Below, piece by piece: positions 11,926 through 24,186 of a stretch of DNA of 64,000 nt. Every line of letters begins with the position of its first letter. Position 1 is the first letter of the stretch. The stretch is from Tragulus kanchil. Taxonomy: Eukaryota > Chordata > Mammalia > Artiodactyla > Tragulidae. Under the pieces are notes generated by a model. That model worked only from the letters and a program-made list of their open reading frames with translations. It ran no database searches and was not told the origin of the DNA. The stretch covers positions 174,525,298 to 174,589,297 of the forward strand of contig JAIOJX010000030.1 in NCBI GenBank assembly GCA_022376925.1, read 5' to 3'. The position numbers were made by a program, and so were the translations under genes.

Positions 11926-12829
11926 TAGTTAGAGCTTCTCTAACTGCCAAAGGATCAAAAACTTGTATCCACCTCAATAATATTGTGGATCTCAAGGAAA
12001 GCAGAAGTAAACTTTGCTTTTGTATTTCACCTGCTTAAACTAGAACTTTTTCTAAATTATAAGAACCCTAATTACGATGCTTCCGTAGCTCTCTTTAATT
12101 ACCTTGAACACAGAACTAGATAAACAACTTTAAAGCCTCATAAACAAATTCATGCTTCAAGACAGCCCTGATCAAAGGGAATTTTCCTAGGAGCTGCCAA
12201 GCCTCACATTTTACAGCCTGTGTCTGCATAAAATGCAGACATCATAGTACACATTTTATAAGCTGACAATCATGTGGTTTAACCGTTGTTCTACAGCAAG
12301 ACGTAAAACATTTATTTGCTTCAGGTTTGGGGCTACAGAAGTAAGCACCACAGCAAAATCTCAGAGCAGCGAAATTAATCATCATGGACATTTCAGTGTC
12401 AGTGAACATAAATCGAAAGGCAGGTCCTCTTTTTCCCTGAGTGATATGAAACCAGCATAAACACGGAGAGAGAAATCTGATGCTTGTCAGTGGCTGATAT
12501 GTATTTTTGACTCCAACTATAAATAAGTAGTAGAAAGTTGCACATGAATACCTTCTGTCTTGTGATTGATTTTTTCCACCAAGTATTTCTCAGAGAAAAA
12601 CTGGACCTGAAACTTTCCCCCAATATCCTTGTGTAAAAATGTCTAAAGATAAAATAATCTAAATACCAGTATAAATTGCCCAAGAATTCAGGAATACATT
12701 CAACTTCAAATGATCATAACGGATTTAACTGCTTAGCAACACAGTCTCGAACCAGATGTACAGGAGATCAAAGTATACAATTTTTTGAGTAGGTGCAAAG
12801 ACTAGAAATCGTACAGAAACTTCCTCCCA

Positions 12830-13014
12830 GACTTAGAGTAGAATCCCAGCTCTGCTAGCTATAGCTGTGTGATTTCGGACAAGTGACCTATTCAAATCCG
12901 TTTACTTCAATGCAAAGTGGGGGAAATGATACCTATCTCATAGGTTGTAACTAAGGGTAAGTAAGATAACGTACACTAAAGTGATGACTAGAAAATAAAT
13001 CTCAATCTATGATT
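12830..13014 (+). mobile_element. Second copy of MIR
   Basis: Same MIR as 11740-11925, copied by duplication 5. Confidence 0.88.
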
Positions 13015-13594
13015 TAGTTAGAGCTTCTCTAACTGCCAAAGGATCAAAAACTTGTATCCACCTCAATAATATTGTGGATCTCAAGGAAAGCAGAAGTAAA
13101 CTTTGCTTTTGTATTTCACCTGCTTAAACTAGAACTTTTTCTAAATTATAAGAACCCTAATTACGATGCTTCCGTAGCTCTCTTTAATTACCTTGAACAC
13201 AGAACTAGATAAACAACTTTAAAGCCTCATAAACAAATTCATGCTTCAAGACAGCCCTGATCAAAGGGAATTTTCCTAGGAGCTGCCAAGCCTCACATTT
13301 TACAGCCTGTGTCTGCATAAAATGCAGACATCATAGTACACATTTTATAAGCATTATTACTGTTTCTTTCATTTTTATTGAAGAAAAAAAATGATGACAA
13401 TCCCCATAAAGAGCATATTAAGAACTCCCTAGAGTAAGCAGACATAGCATTATCTGAGATACTTAATGAATTCATCAGAGTTGGGTATTAGGTACATATA
13501 TTGTGGAATTCTTAAAAATGCATGTTGTTGACTTCAAAACAGTCCATTAGTAGAGGAAATTTCCGTTTGAATCATGCAAAAAACAGACACAATA

Positions 13595-13935
13595 GGGCTT
13601 CCCTGGTGGTTCAATGGGAAAGAATCTGACAGCCAATGCAGGAGACACAGGTTTAATTCCTAGTTGAGGAAGATAGCATATGCCACAGAGCACCTGAGGC
13701 TGTGCACCGCAACCAGTGAGTCTGTACTCTAGAGCCCGGGAACCAGAACTACTGAAGCCTGCATGCCACAGCTGCTGAAGTCCATGTGCCCTAGAGCCTG
13801 TGCTGTGCAACAAGAGAAGTGACAGCAATGAGAAGCCTGCACATCACAACTAGAGAGTGGCCACCACTCACTACAACTAGAGAAAACTTTGTTGCTGCAG
13901 CAACAAAGACCCAGCACAGACAAAATAAATTTTAA
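13595..13935 (+). mobile_element. CHR-2-type tRNA-Glu SINE, full length
   Basis: Head GGGCTTCCCTGGTGGTTCAA with a decayed box B (GGTTTAATTCC). Body has the CHR-2 series TCTAGAGCCCGGGAACCAGA, CTACTGAAGCCTGCATGCCA, GTGCAACAAGAGAAGTGACA and CAACAAAGACCCAGCACAGA, then an A-rich tail. About 340 bp, the standard long CHR-2 form, distinct from the shorter-bodied SINEs elsewhere in this window. Antisense open frames across it are incidental. Confidence 0.92.
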
Positions 13936-14663
13936 AATTATTTTGAATAAAAGGCTTAATGAACTCTCATGTATTTCAAAAATAAAATACAAATAGACAC
14001 TACAATATCTTTCTGACAGGTAGGTAAACAAGATAAGAGTGAATCTACTGAAGTTTCAAAGGATCAACTTGTATCCACCTCAATAAAAAATTGTGGATCT
14101 CTAACTGCCAAAGGATCAAAACTTGTATCCACCTCAATAATATTGTGGATCTCAAGGAAAGCAGAAGTAAACTTTGCTTTTGTATTTCACCTGCTTAAAC
14201 TAGAACTTTTTCTAAATTATAAGAACCCTAATTACGATGCTTCCGTAGCTCTCTTTAATTACCTTGAACACAGAACTAGATAAACAACTTTAAAGCCTCA
14301 TAAACAAATTCATGCTTCAAGACAGCCCTGATCAAAGGGAATTTTCCTAGGAGCTGCCAAGCCTCACATTTTACAGCCTGTGTCTGCATAAAATGCAGAC
14401 ATCATAGTACACATTTTATAAGCATTATTACTGTTTCTTTCATTTTTATTGAAGAAAAAATGATGACAATCCCCATAAAGAGCATATTAAGAACTCCCTA
14501 GAGTAAGCAGACATAGCATTATCTGAGATACTTAATGAATTCATCAGAGTTGGGTATTAGGTACATATATTGTGGAATTCTTAAAAATGCATGTTGTTGA
14601 CTTCAAAACAGTCCATTAGTAGAGGAAATTTCCGTTTGAATCATGCAAAAAACAGACACAATA

Positions 14664-15002
14664 GGGCTTCCCTGGTGGTTCAATGGGAAAGAATCTGACA
14701 GCCAATGCAGGAGACACAGGTTTAATTCCTAGTTGAGGAAGATAGCATATGCCACAGAGCACCTGAGGCTGTGCACCGCAACCAGTGAGTCTGTACTCTA
14801 GAGCCCGGGAACCAGAACTACTGAAGCCTGCATGCCACAGCTGCTGAAGTCCATGTGCCCTAGAGCCTGTGCTGTGCAACAAGAGAAGTGACAGCAATGA
14901 GAAGCCTGCACATCACAACTAGAGAGTGGCCACCACTCACTACAACTAGAGAAAACTTTGTTGCTGCAGCAACAAAGACCCAGCACAGACAAAAATAAAT
15001 TT
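14664..15002 (+). mobile_element. Second copy of the CHR-2 SINE
   Basis: Same element as 13595-13935, copied by duplication 6; the tail A-runs differ by single bases. Confidence 0.92.
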
Positions 15003-15126
15003 TAAAAATTATTTTGAATAAAAGGCTTAATGAACTCTCATGTATTTCAAAAATAAAATACAAATAGACACTACAATATCTTTCTGACAGGTAGGTAAAC
15101 AAGATAAGAGTGAATCTACTGAAGTT

Positions 15127-15670
15127 CATTATGCAAATTCACTGAGAGACTTGACGAGCCAAAAACAGGTCAGATGGCCGCAGAATATGGGAGCAGAAGA
15201 TAGTTCCAACCTGCTTTCAAACACGACTACTCACACAGCAAGAATACCTATGTGAAATAACCACGGCTCCCCTTCAGAATTGTAGGGACACCTTAGGAAC
15301 AAGCTCTTCCAGAAGTAGACCCCGAGTCACTGAATTGAGTAGAATGATCTGTTAAGAAATTACTCTCAGAAGAAACCAGGAAGGGAGGGGAGGGGGCTAG
15401 AAATGGAAGAACAAGCAAGAAGGGGGCCCTTCAGATAGAAGAGGGGCACCTCAGAGCCTGTCCCTCTGGAGCCCACGGAGTTGGGCTTCTGTGCTAGCCC
15501 ACAGGAAGTAGAGGAGGCGAGAGATCAATTATCAATCAAGGGACACAGGGATTTTAGGACCCAAGAACTCTCATCTGAAGTTCATTTGCTTTAGCACCAG
15601 AATGTGCAGAGACCAGAAAAAGCATTCAAGAAAAATGCAGGAGGGTGAGGCTCATTCTTAAATCTGAAAA
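15127..15670. other. Unique DNA, nothing recognised
   Basis: Purine-rich patch near 15370-15460 (AGGAAGGGAGGGGAGGGGG). No gene or repeat recognised. Confidence 0.55.
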
Positions 15671-15671
15671 T

Positions 15672-15809
15672 AATTTTTGTTTTGTTTGCTCATTTGTTTG
15701 TGTGCTGCACCACACAGCATTTGGGACCTAGTTCCTTGACCAGGTATCGAACCCGTATGCCCTGCAGTGAAAGCACAGTCATAACCACTGGATTGCCAGA
15801 GAAGTCCCT
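15672..15809 (-). mobile_element. Short CHR-type SINE, antisense
   Basis: The antisense tRNA-Glu head ends ACCACTGGATTGCCAGAGAA GTCCC; the preceding CTAGTTCCTTGACCAGGTAT CGAACC is the antisense box B region. A short (about 135 bp) CHR-1-like element with a GTTTGTTT-type tail at its left. Duplication 7 begins within its head. Confidence 0.82.
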
Positions 15810-15889
15810 GAAAATCGTTTTAGAAAAGTGTTTACATCCTAAAAATATGGTTTCCCCAATGGTAAAGTTTCTCTTCATTCCTTGATGTT

Positions 15890-16714
15890 ATTTCTCTTTG
15901 CCATTTTCACTCAAGTCATTGAGGGTGTTTCTTAGTTACCTAGCAACAATTTTACTAGGTGCTCCTGCCTAGAATCATGAGTCTAGTGAATGAAAACAAA
16001 GGTATTACTTTGCTGTTCACTGATCCATTCCCTGGTCACACAGTGATTCCAGTTGATCCCAGTTCCCCACAAATGGCGGGGAAGCTGTTTCAAGCAAATG
16101 TGCACAACTCCTTGGGACACAATTCAAAATGCATTTCCTACAGATAATGAATCAGTGACCTTTGACGGCATCTTAATCTGCAGACACAGGAAGTTTCATT
16201 CCTGAGAGAGAAACTCATCACCAGGAATTTAAAGTGGGAGAAGCAGCCCTTTCTGGAAACTCATCAATATTTATGTGGAGACTTTCTCAGCTCTCACCAA
16301 GCCCACCTCTACAAATTCCAAATAACTACATGCCTCCTCTGGGTCAGCTGCAAAAGTCCTCTAATAATGACCAGTTGGGGCTCAGTTTACCACGTATTTG
16401 GTGGGCCCTTGGTTGAACTGAAGAAGTCACCTACCTAGTTACTCCAACAAACATTTCCATTCAGCAGGTGAAATAGGACTCCCACCTTTTATCATGTGTG
16501 CAACCAAGTGCTAGCATATATTGCGTTCATATATAATTTTGTCATGTCCCTGTAAAGCACAGACACTCTTGGTGAACTGAGACTGTATGATTACATCTTT
16601 CAACATCAAAAATATGGACCAAAATTGACTGAATACAGCTTCTCATTCAGTCAACATTTTTAGGATCTTCTCAAGTTGCTACTTTATTTTTTTTTAAGTT
16701 TACTCATCACTTTA
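15890..16714. other. Unique DNA, nothing recognised
   Basis: Contains only short chance frames (60-62 codons), repeated at 17041-17865 by duplication 7. Confidence 0.5.
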
Positions 16715-16850
16715 ATTTCATTTTATCCTTACAATAATCCTAAGAGGCTTACAGAGATCAAATCATTTGCCTATAATTATGCACTCAGTGTGTAGAAGAG
16801 TTAGAATTCAAATCCCAATTTACTTATCTCCAAAATCTATATTCCTTTCT
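16715..16850 (-). mobile_element. MIR relic, antisense
   Basis: ATCCTTACAATAATCCTAAG, then GCTTACAGAGATCAAATCAT TTGCC and AGAGTTAGAATTCAAATCCC follow the antisense MIR order, with an internal deletion. Repeated at 17866-18001; its last part is found a third time from 19124. Confidence 0.65.
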
Positions 16851-17865
16851 ATTCTATATAGTTTTCAAGTTGATGGAAGGAAGTCACAATCTATAGAACT
16901 TCTGTTTTTTCCCTGTTACTATGTGGAAAATTTTATCAAATCCCAGATTATGCTAGTGTCTCCCTGAAAATCGTTTTAGAAAAGTGTTTACATCCTAAAA
17001 ATATGGTTTCAATGGTAAAGTTCTCTTCATTCCTTGATGTTATTTGTCTTGCCATTTTCACTCAAGTCATTGAGGGTGTTTCTTAGTTACCTAGCAACAA
17101 TTTTACTAGGTGCTCCTGCCTAGAATCATGAGTCTAGTGAATGAAAACAAAGGTATTACTTTGCTGTTCACTGATCCATTCCCTGGTCACACAGTGATTC
17201 CAGTTGATCCCAGTTCCCCACAAATGGCGGGGAAGCTGTTTCAAGCAAATGTGCACAACTCCTTGGGACACAATTCAAAATGCATTTCCTACAGATAATG
17301 AATCAGTGACCTTTGACGGCATCTTAATCTGCAGACACAGGAAGTTTCATTCCTGAGAGAGAAACTCATCACCAGGAATTTAAAGTGGGAGAAGCAGCCC
17401 TTTCTGGAAACTCATCAATATTTATGTGGAGACTTTCTCAGCTCTCACCAAGCCCACCTCTACAAATTCCAAATAACTACATGCCTCCTCTGGGTCAGCT
17501 GCAAAAGTCCTCTAATAATGACCAGTTGGGGCTCAGTTTACCACGTATTTGGTGGGCCCTTGGTTGAACTGAAGAAGTCACCTACCTAGTTACTCCAACA
17601 AACATTTCCATTCAGCAGGTGAAATAGGACTCCCACCTTTTATCATGTGTGCAACCAAGTGCTAGCATATATTGCGTTCATATATAATTTTGTCATGTCC
17701 CTGTAAAGCACAGACACTCTTGGTGAACTGAGACTGTATGATTACATCTTTCAACATCAAAAATATGGACCAAAATTGACTGAATACAGCTTCTCATTCA
17801 GTCAACATTTTTAGGATCTTCTCAAGTTGCTACTTTATTTTTTTTTAAGTTTACTCATCACTTTA

Positions 17866-18001
17866 ATTTCATTTTATCCTTACAATAATCCTAAGAGGCT
17901 TACAGAGATCAAATCATTTGCCTATAATTATGCACTCAGTGTGTAGAAGAGTTAGAATTCAAATCCCAATTTACTTATCTCCAAAATCTATATTCCTTTC
18001 T
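17866..18001 (-). mobile_element. Second copy of antisense MIR
   Basis: Copied by duplication 7. Confidence 0.65.
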
Positions 18002-18428
18002 ATTCTATATAGTTTTCAAGTTGATGGAAGGAAGTCACAATCTATAGAACTTCTGTTTTTTCCCTGTTACTATGTGGAAAATATATTTTCTGAGATGAGA
18101 CCAGCAGAGGTGACATATAGATCTTCAGATGATGAGTAAGATTCAGAAAATGCTGAAAGGAACAACGTAGGCAAAAGATTCTTATTACTGTCTATGCCCT
18201 CCCCGTCTATTTCACTTCTATTCACTGCACAGCAAAGACTTTGGATTGGTTATGGATTCAAAATCTTAGAATTTCTAATGAAGACTAAAGAATAGAAAGG
18301 AGATTTTACCCCCTAAGCAGGTAAGTGATGGATAAAATACAAACCAACCAACTAATAATGTTTTAAAAGTCCAAATATTGAGACTGAATTTCATTTCTTC
18401 TCAAGTTGCTACTTTATTCTTTTGGGGG

Positions 18429-18461
18429 ATATCTATATCTATATCTATCTATCTATATATT
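18429..18461 (+). repeat. (ATCT)n microsatellite
   Basis: ATCTATATCT/ATCT mixed tract; the exact copy is at 19563-19595. Confidence 0.9.
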
Positions 18462-18470
18462 TGAGGGGGG

Positions 18471-18722
18471 GTATATTTCTTTACAATGTTGTGTTAGTTT
18501 CTTTTGGATAATGAGGTGAATCAGCCATAGGTACACATATATCCCTCCCCCTTGGAGTTCCCTCTCACCCCCATCCCACCCCTCCAGACCATCACGGAGC
18601 ACCCAGCTGAGCTACCCAAACCATACAGCAGCTTCCCACTAGCTAGCTATTTCACACACGGTGGTGTATACATGTCAATCCTAATCTCCCAATTTGACCC
18701 ACCTTCCCTCCCCACCCATATC
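18471..18722 (-). mobile_element. L1 3' UTR tail, antisense
   Basis: The artiodactyl L1 antisense tail: TTTACAATGTTGTGTTAGTT, then ACACATATATCCCTCCCCCT, then CACTAGCTAGCTATTTCACA and GGTGTATACATGTCAATCCT. About 250 bp, strongly 5'-truncated. Repeated at 19605-19856. Confidence 0.85.
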
Positions 18723-19604
18723 CTACTTTGAATAAAGCTTTTATAATTCTCCATGCTATAATTTCTTCTTTCATACATTTTCATTACCATATTTTTTCCC
18801 TGTCTTCCCAAATATCTTGTGTAACAGATCTAACCTTTGGACAAACTCACAACTATTTTCCAGCCTAAAAATACCTATGTTTTCTCTAGGGTTGGGGCCA
18901 GAGTGCTGCTCTGAATGGTTTGCAAATATCTCCATTCTTCGAAAGCAAACTTTCAATTCTCAAGGTCCCGTAAGAAGACATGGAGTGAATTGGGGCAGAC
19001 CCAGAATACCTCCTTCAGACACTTAAACCAACAGCTAACAACAAGTGAATCAGAGGAGCAGAAAACCACGGGGATAAGGTTAAGCCATGACACAGAGTCA
19101 CACTTTCTGAATATGGTTACAATATATTCCTTTCTATTCTATATAGTTTTCAAGTTGATGGAAGGAAGTCACAATCTATAGAACTTCTGTTTTTTCCCTG
19201 TTACTATGTGGAAAATATATTTTCTGAGATGAGACCAGCAGAGGTGACATATAGATCTTCAGATGATGAGTAAGATTCAGAAAATGCTGAAAGGAACAAC
19301 GTAGGCAAAAGATTCTTATTACTGTCTATGCCCTCCCCGTCTATTTCACTTCTATTCACTGCACAGCAAAGACTTTGGATTGGTTATGGATTCAAAATCT
19401 TAGAATTTCTAATGAAGACTAAAGAATAGAAAGGAGATTTTACCCCCTAAGCAGGTAAGTGATGGATAAAATACAAACCAACCAACTAATAATGTTTTAA
19501 AAGTCCAAATATTGAGACTGAATTTCATTTCTTCTCAAGTTGCTACTTTATTCTTTTGGGGGATATCTATATCTATATCTATCTATCTATATATTTGAGG
19601 GGGG

Positions 19605-19856
19605 GTATATTTCTTTACAATGTTGTGTTAGTTTCTTTTGGATAATGAGGTGAATCAGCCATAGGTACACATATATCCCTCCCCCTTGGAGTTCCCTCTC
19701 ACCCCCATCCCACCCCTCCAGACCATCACGGAGCACCCAGCTGAGCTACCCAAACCATACAGCAGCTTCCCACTAGCTAGCTATTTCACACACGGTGGTG
19801 TATACATGTCAATCCTAATCTCCCAATTTGACCCACCTTCCCTCCCCACCCATATC
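19605..19856 (-). mobile_element. Second copy of antisense L1 tail
   Basis: Exact copy at offset 1134 (duplication 8). Confidence 0.85.
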
Positions 19857-20258
19857 CTACTTTGAATAAAGCTTTTATAATTCTCCATGCTATAATTTCT
19901 TCTTTCATACATTTTCATTACCATATTTTTTCCCTGTCTTCCCAAATATCTTGTGTAACAGATCTAACCTTTGGACAAACTCACAACTATTTTCCAGCCT
20001 AAAAATACCTATGTTTTCTCTAGGGTTGGGGCCAGAGTGCTGCTCTGAATGGTTTGCAAATATCTCCATTCTTCGAAAGCAAACTTTCAATTCTCAAGGT
20101 CCCGTAAGAAGACATGGAGTGAATTGGGGCAGACCCAGAATACCTCCTTCAGACACTTAAACCAACAGCTAACAACAAGTGAATCAGAGGAGCAGAAAAC
20201 CACGGGGATAAGGTTAAGCCATGACACAGAGTCACACTTTCTGAATATGGTTACAATA

Positions 20259-21439
20259 CATTCTTACTATATGTATGTTTCAATGAAATGCACACTTTTA
20301 ATGAAACAGAGAAAAACATTTCATAAAAAGTTAGGGAGCTGATATCCAAAGGATGCAATTTTCTAAATTAATGTAATTGAAGTTATTGTTAAATTTTGAG
20401 AGAGATAACTTCAGGAGATCCCTAATTGGTCCCCAAGCATGCTAAGACTTCACCAGATAATGAAATGCTCCCTGCAAGTCCTCAGAGGAAACTGCTCATT
20501 TCCAGGTTAGTGGAGATGCCAAACCCTTCAATGCTGTGCTCCTGATGGGTGGGTTGATCCAGAGGAGAAAAAGTTCACATACACTTGCTCATGGTAACCA
20601 CAAGTTTTTCTGGTGCTTGGGTAAGTGGGTGGAGAAGATAACCAATCATTCATGACAGGAAAATTTCCAGGGGCATTGGAGACACTGGACAACTATAGAA
20701 TTATGTTGTTTACAAAGACGCACTATAGGTAATTATATTTCTGTAGTAATGTAAGATCTATATATCTGGCTGCTGAAGAAGCCAGGCCCACGAAACAGAA
20801 GCCTGGTCACACACATCCTGCTTTGGGTCAACAACTTAATTAAATAGAGATTGCGTGTACCTCTGGGAACTTGGCTGGATATATACGGCCAGAGACGTCT
20901 ACACGTAAAACCACCATACAATTGGGCCCTAACCCACACTCCACATGCCAGGGTCAAGATTCCATTAGTGGGGCAGAGATATCTGGGTAGGCAAACTCAG
21001 AATGAATGAGAAAGATGCCCACGATGGGAAATCCACTGACTGTCTTTACTTTTCTGTCATTATATTAGGATACCCCTCACTGTGACACAAAATGACCATA
21101 TATTTAGAGGAAGACAAGAAAATATAAAGAAACTGGAGTGCGAGAAAAACAAAATAAGGAAGTAGAGGGGAAGGGAGAGAGCATTCTGCTGTCTTATATA
21201 AAATTAGATATGCTGGCTTATATAAAATTATAAAAAGAGCATACATAAAATTAGTATTATTTATTCCTTAAATGTTTGATAGAATTAATAGAGCAAGGTA
21301 AATCTGGAGTTTTCTTTATAAGAAGTATTTTATTTTTTATTTTAGGATAAATTTAAATTGATAGAAAAGTTGTCCAGACAGTCCCATGTCCTAATTTATC
21401 CTTCAGCTAGTTTTACCATCTGTAGGCTTTTTTTTACCT
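20259..21439. other. Unique DNA, nothing recognised
   Basis: No repeat or gene recognised. Two antisense frames of 66-74 codons have no recognisable domain. Confidence 0.5.
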
Positions 21440-21815
21440 GGCACAACTGATATTCCAGTCCAGATAATTCTTTGTTGTGGAGCTGTCCTATACACTGTAG
21501 GATTTACTAGTGTGCTTAGCCTCTATCCATTAGATGCTAAAAGAGCCAAGCTGCAACAACCAAAAATGTTTCAAGGGACTTCCCTGGTGGTCCAGTGGTT
21601 AGGAATCTGCCTTCCAACATATGGGATGTCAGTTTTATCCTTGGTCAAGGAAATAAGATCCCACATGCCTCAGGGCATCTAAACCCTCTCTGCAACTAGA
21701 AAAAGACCACATGCCTCAACCTAGACCAAGGGCAGCCAAAAAAAAGAAAAAAATGTTTCAAGACATTGCCTAATGTTCCGCAAGGGACAAAATTATCCCT
21801 GGGAGAGAACCACTG
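21440..21815 (+). mobile_element. hAT-like MITE, split by a SINE
   Basis: ATAATTCTTTGTTGTGGAGC, GCTGTCCTATACACTGTAGG, CCATTAGATGCTAAAAG, then (after the SINE) ACATTGCCTAATGTTCCGCA and the right end GAGAGAACCACTG are the pieces of a widespread mammalian hAT-type MITE in correct order. A SINE interrupts it at 21576-21748. Another copy of the same family is at 46405-46594. Confidence 0.72.
21576..21748 (+). mobile_element. Short CHR-type SINE with perfect TSD
   Basis: Head GGACTTCCCTGGTGGTCCAG TGG and a tRNA-Glu-like body of about 160 bp ending in an A-rich tail. A perfect 14-bp target-site duplication AAAAATGTTTCAAG is at 21562-21575 and 21749-21762, in the middle of an older MITE. Confidence 0.92.
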
Positions 21816-21994
21816 CCCTCATGTTAACATCTGACACAACCATAGTATATCTGCAAAAATTAAAAAATTAACATTGGTGCATTACAATGAACTAAACTAT
21901 GGATTGTTCAGATTTTTACCAGTTTTTGGATTGTCAACTATAAATTGGCATTTACCAGTTACATTGGCAATGACTGAACAACAAGGGCATTTGC

Positions 21995-22421
21995 CATCTG
22001 CCTCTGCAGAGATTGAATGTTGACCTGCTGACCTTCAACATCCCCTGAGGCAGTTCAGGATGGAGTAGACATTCTGTGCTCCAGGGAATCTGGTGGGGCA
22101 GGTCTTTAGATAGGTGGATGCTTTTAGGAACAGATTTTATGATCTCAATCCTTGTATCTCCTTCTATCTAGAAAAGCACTAAATTCCTTCATGGTGACAT
22201 CAGATCCTCCAGACTAAATGAAAACCCTTTGTAAAATGACTTTATTGGTATTGAACTCCACCTTCACCAAAACCATATACATTGACATTTCCCCCCACTA
22301 CCTTTTTGGAGCAGTCTCTCAGAGCTGTCTGGGGTGCTGCCTCCCAGGCTGCAGTCCTAATTGTGCCCCAAATAAAACTTAACCCACAAGTCTCAAGTTG
22401 TTCATCTTTTTCTAGTCAGCA
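21995..22421 (+). mobile_element. Solo LTR of an endogenous retrovirus (partial)
   Basis: The U5-like end is recognisable: GGAGCAGTCTCTCAGAGCTG, then GGCTGCAGTCCTAATTGTGC with AATAAA at 22372-22377, then the TTGTTCATCTTTTTCTAGTC terminus. This layout is seen in ruminant ERV LTRs. The left border is uncertain. No gag, pol or env sequence is attached. The 3' part from 22196 recurs at 23348. Confidence 0.6.
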
Positions 22422-22559
22422 CTATTAATATCCTATTTCTGCCTGAAGATTCAATAAAAACTATCATATTGTATTTAATAAGGGAAGTATTTTAAAATCA
22501 AGTTTCTTTAACTTTATATAGGGCTGGCTATTTAACCACCTTCTTCTGGGATCATTTTA

Positions 22560-23035
22560 GATAAAAAATATGCCTCTCACAGTGTTTGTCTGTTTAAGTT
22601 GTTAAATTTTATGGACATACAATTGGTTGCTCATGACTTTTCTTTTTCTTTTATTGTCTGCAGAATGTATTGTAATAAACCTATATTCATTTCTAATACT
22701 GATCATTTATACACTTTCTATTATTTATTGATGACTCTTGCTGGAAGTTTGTTGTCAATTGATCTTTGCAAGGAACAAGCTTTTAGTTTCACTCATTTTC
22801 TCTCGATCTATTTTCTATCTCAGTAATCTATCCTTTTGCCTTCACTATTTTCTTCTTTCCACTTTTAGATTTAACTTGGTCTCTTGCTCAGCTTCTTAAG
22901 TTAGAAGCAAAATACTATTTGAGATCATTCTTCTGTTCCAATATAAAGCTATAAATACACCTCTAAGCACTGATTTCAATGCCTGCAAATTCTGTTTCCA
23001 TCTTCAGTTAAGTTCCCTTTAAATCTTGTAGTATT
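22560..23035 (-). mobile_element. L1 ORF2 fragment, antisense
   Basis: GATCTTTGCAAGGAACAAGC TTTTAG and 'cacctctaagcactgatttc' correspond, on the reverse strand, to the L1 ORF2 segment between endonuclease and reverse transcriptase. Many stops; an old dead copy. A Bov-tA abuts it at 23036. Repeated at 23711-24186. Confidence 0.75.
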
Positions 23036-23253
23036 TGTTGTTGTTTAGTCAGTAAGTGGTGTGCAACTCTTTGTGATCCCATGGACTACAGCCCACCAGG
23101 CTCCCCTGTCCAAGGAATTTCCCAGGCAAGAATACTGGAGGCAGTTGCCATTTCCTTCGGGGATCTTTCCAACCCAGGGATTGAATCCATGTCTCCTATA
23201 TCTCCTGCAATGCCAGGCAGATTCTTTACCACTGAGACACCAGGAAATCCCCT
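23036..23253 (-). mobile_element. Bov-tA SINE, antisense
   Basis: Antisense order of the ruminant Bov-tA: TTTAGTCAGTAAGTGGTGTG, GATCCCATGGACTACAGCCC, AAGAATACTGGAGGCAGTTG CC, then AACCCAGGGATTGAATCCAT (box B) and ACCACTGAGACACCAGGAAA. A 102-codon frame across it is not a gene. Confidence 0.92.
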
Positions 23254-23347
23254 TTATTTGTATAGCTTACACGTTTTATAACAGCAGTTTCAAAGTTCTT
23301 ATCTGCTTTTTCTACCATCTTTCCCTTAGACTTTACTACTATCCAGG

Positions 23348-23572
23348 GACATCAGATCCTCCAGACTAAATGAAAACCCTTTGTAAAATGACTTTATTGG
23401 TATTGAACTCCACCTTCACCAAAACCATATACATTGACATTTCCCCCCACTACCTTTTTGGAGCAGTCTCTCAGAGCTGTCTGGGGTGCTGCCTCCCAGG
23501 CTGCAGTCCTAATTGTGCCCCAAATAAAACTTAACCCACAAGTCTCAAGTTGTTCATCTTTTTCTAGTCAGC
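23348..23572 (+). mobile_element. Second copy of LTR 3' part
   Basis: Duplicate of 22196-22421 through duplication 9; it begins abruptly at the seam. Confidence 0.6.
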
Positions 23573-24186
23573 ACTATTAATATCCTATTTCTGCCTGAAG
23601 ATTCAATAAAAACTATCATATTGTATTTAATAAGGGAAGTATTTTAAAATCAAGTTTCTTTAACTTTATATAGGGCTGGCTATTTAACCACCTTCTTCTG
23701 GGATCATTTTAGATAAAAAATATGCCTCTCACAGTGTTTGTCTGTTTAAGTTGTTAAATTTTATGGACATACAATTGGTTGCTCATGACTTTTCTTTTCT
23801 TTTATTGTCTGCAGAATGTATTGTAATAAACCTATATTCATTTCTAATACTGATCATTTATACACTTTCTATTATTTATTGATGACTCTTGCTGGAAGTT
23901 TGTTGTCAATTGATCTTTGCAAGGAACAAGCTTTTAGTTTCACTCATTTTCTCTCGATCTATTTTCTATCTCAGTAATCTATCCTTTTGCCTTCACTATT
24001 TTCTTCTTTCCACTTTTAGATTTAACTTGGTCTCTTGCTCAGCTTCTTAAGTTAGAAGCAAAATACTATTTGAGATCATTCTTCTGTTCCAATATAAAGC
24101 TATAAATACACCTCTAAGCACTGATTTCAATGCCTGCAAATTCTGTTTCCATCTTCAGTTAAGTTCCCTTTAAATCTTGTAGTATT

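Larger units (their letters stand above)
11168..13349 (+). repeat. Direct duplication 5 (1.09 kb, blunt)
   Basis: 11168-12260 is followed without spacer by 12261-13349. There is a 1-base homopolymer deletion and one substitution near 11484/12574 (T7C5 against T6CCACC). ATAAGC is common to both ends of the unit and could be junction microhomology. A MIR inside the unit is therefore present twice. Confidence 0.95.
13027..15126 (+). repeat. Direct duplication 6 (1.07 kb)
   Basis: 13027-14055 recurs at about 14098-15126, offset 1072 to 1069 to 1071, with all differences in A-runs. The seam 14056-14100 is a degraded third copy of 13036-13080: A-runs are altered and TAATATTG reads as TAAAAAATTG. 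The start overlaps duplication 5, so the CTAACTGCCAAAGG segment is at about 11940, 13029 and 14101. A CHR-2-type SINE lies inside. Confidence 0.94.
15805..18082 (+). repeat. Direct duplication 7 (1.15 kb)
   Basis: 15805-16931 recurs at 16961-18082, offset 1156 falling to 1151. The five lost bases and the substitution lie in the first 95 bp of the second copy, within C, T and A runs; the remaining kilobase matches. A 29-bp seam (16932-16960) has no obvious source in the window. Confidence 0.94.
17990..20258 (+). repeat. Direct duplication 8 (1134 bp, blunt)
   Basis: 17990-19124 is followed directly by 19124-20258 at a constant offset of 1134, with no difference noticed. It overlaps duplication 7, so the TATTCCTTTCTATTC segment occurs at about 16841, 17991 and 19125. 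The unit includes an antisense L1 3' tail and an ATCT microsatellite, both duplicated exactly. An identical ATCT tract length in both copies argues against an old duplication. Confidence 0.95.

Noticed and set aside
21995..22421. Intact endogenous retrovirus
   Set aside because: Only LTR-like sequence is visible; no internal coding region, primer-binding region or second LTR in the window apart from the technical duplicate.
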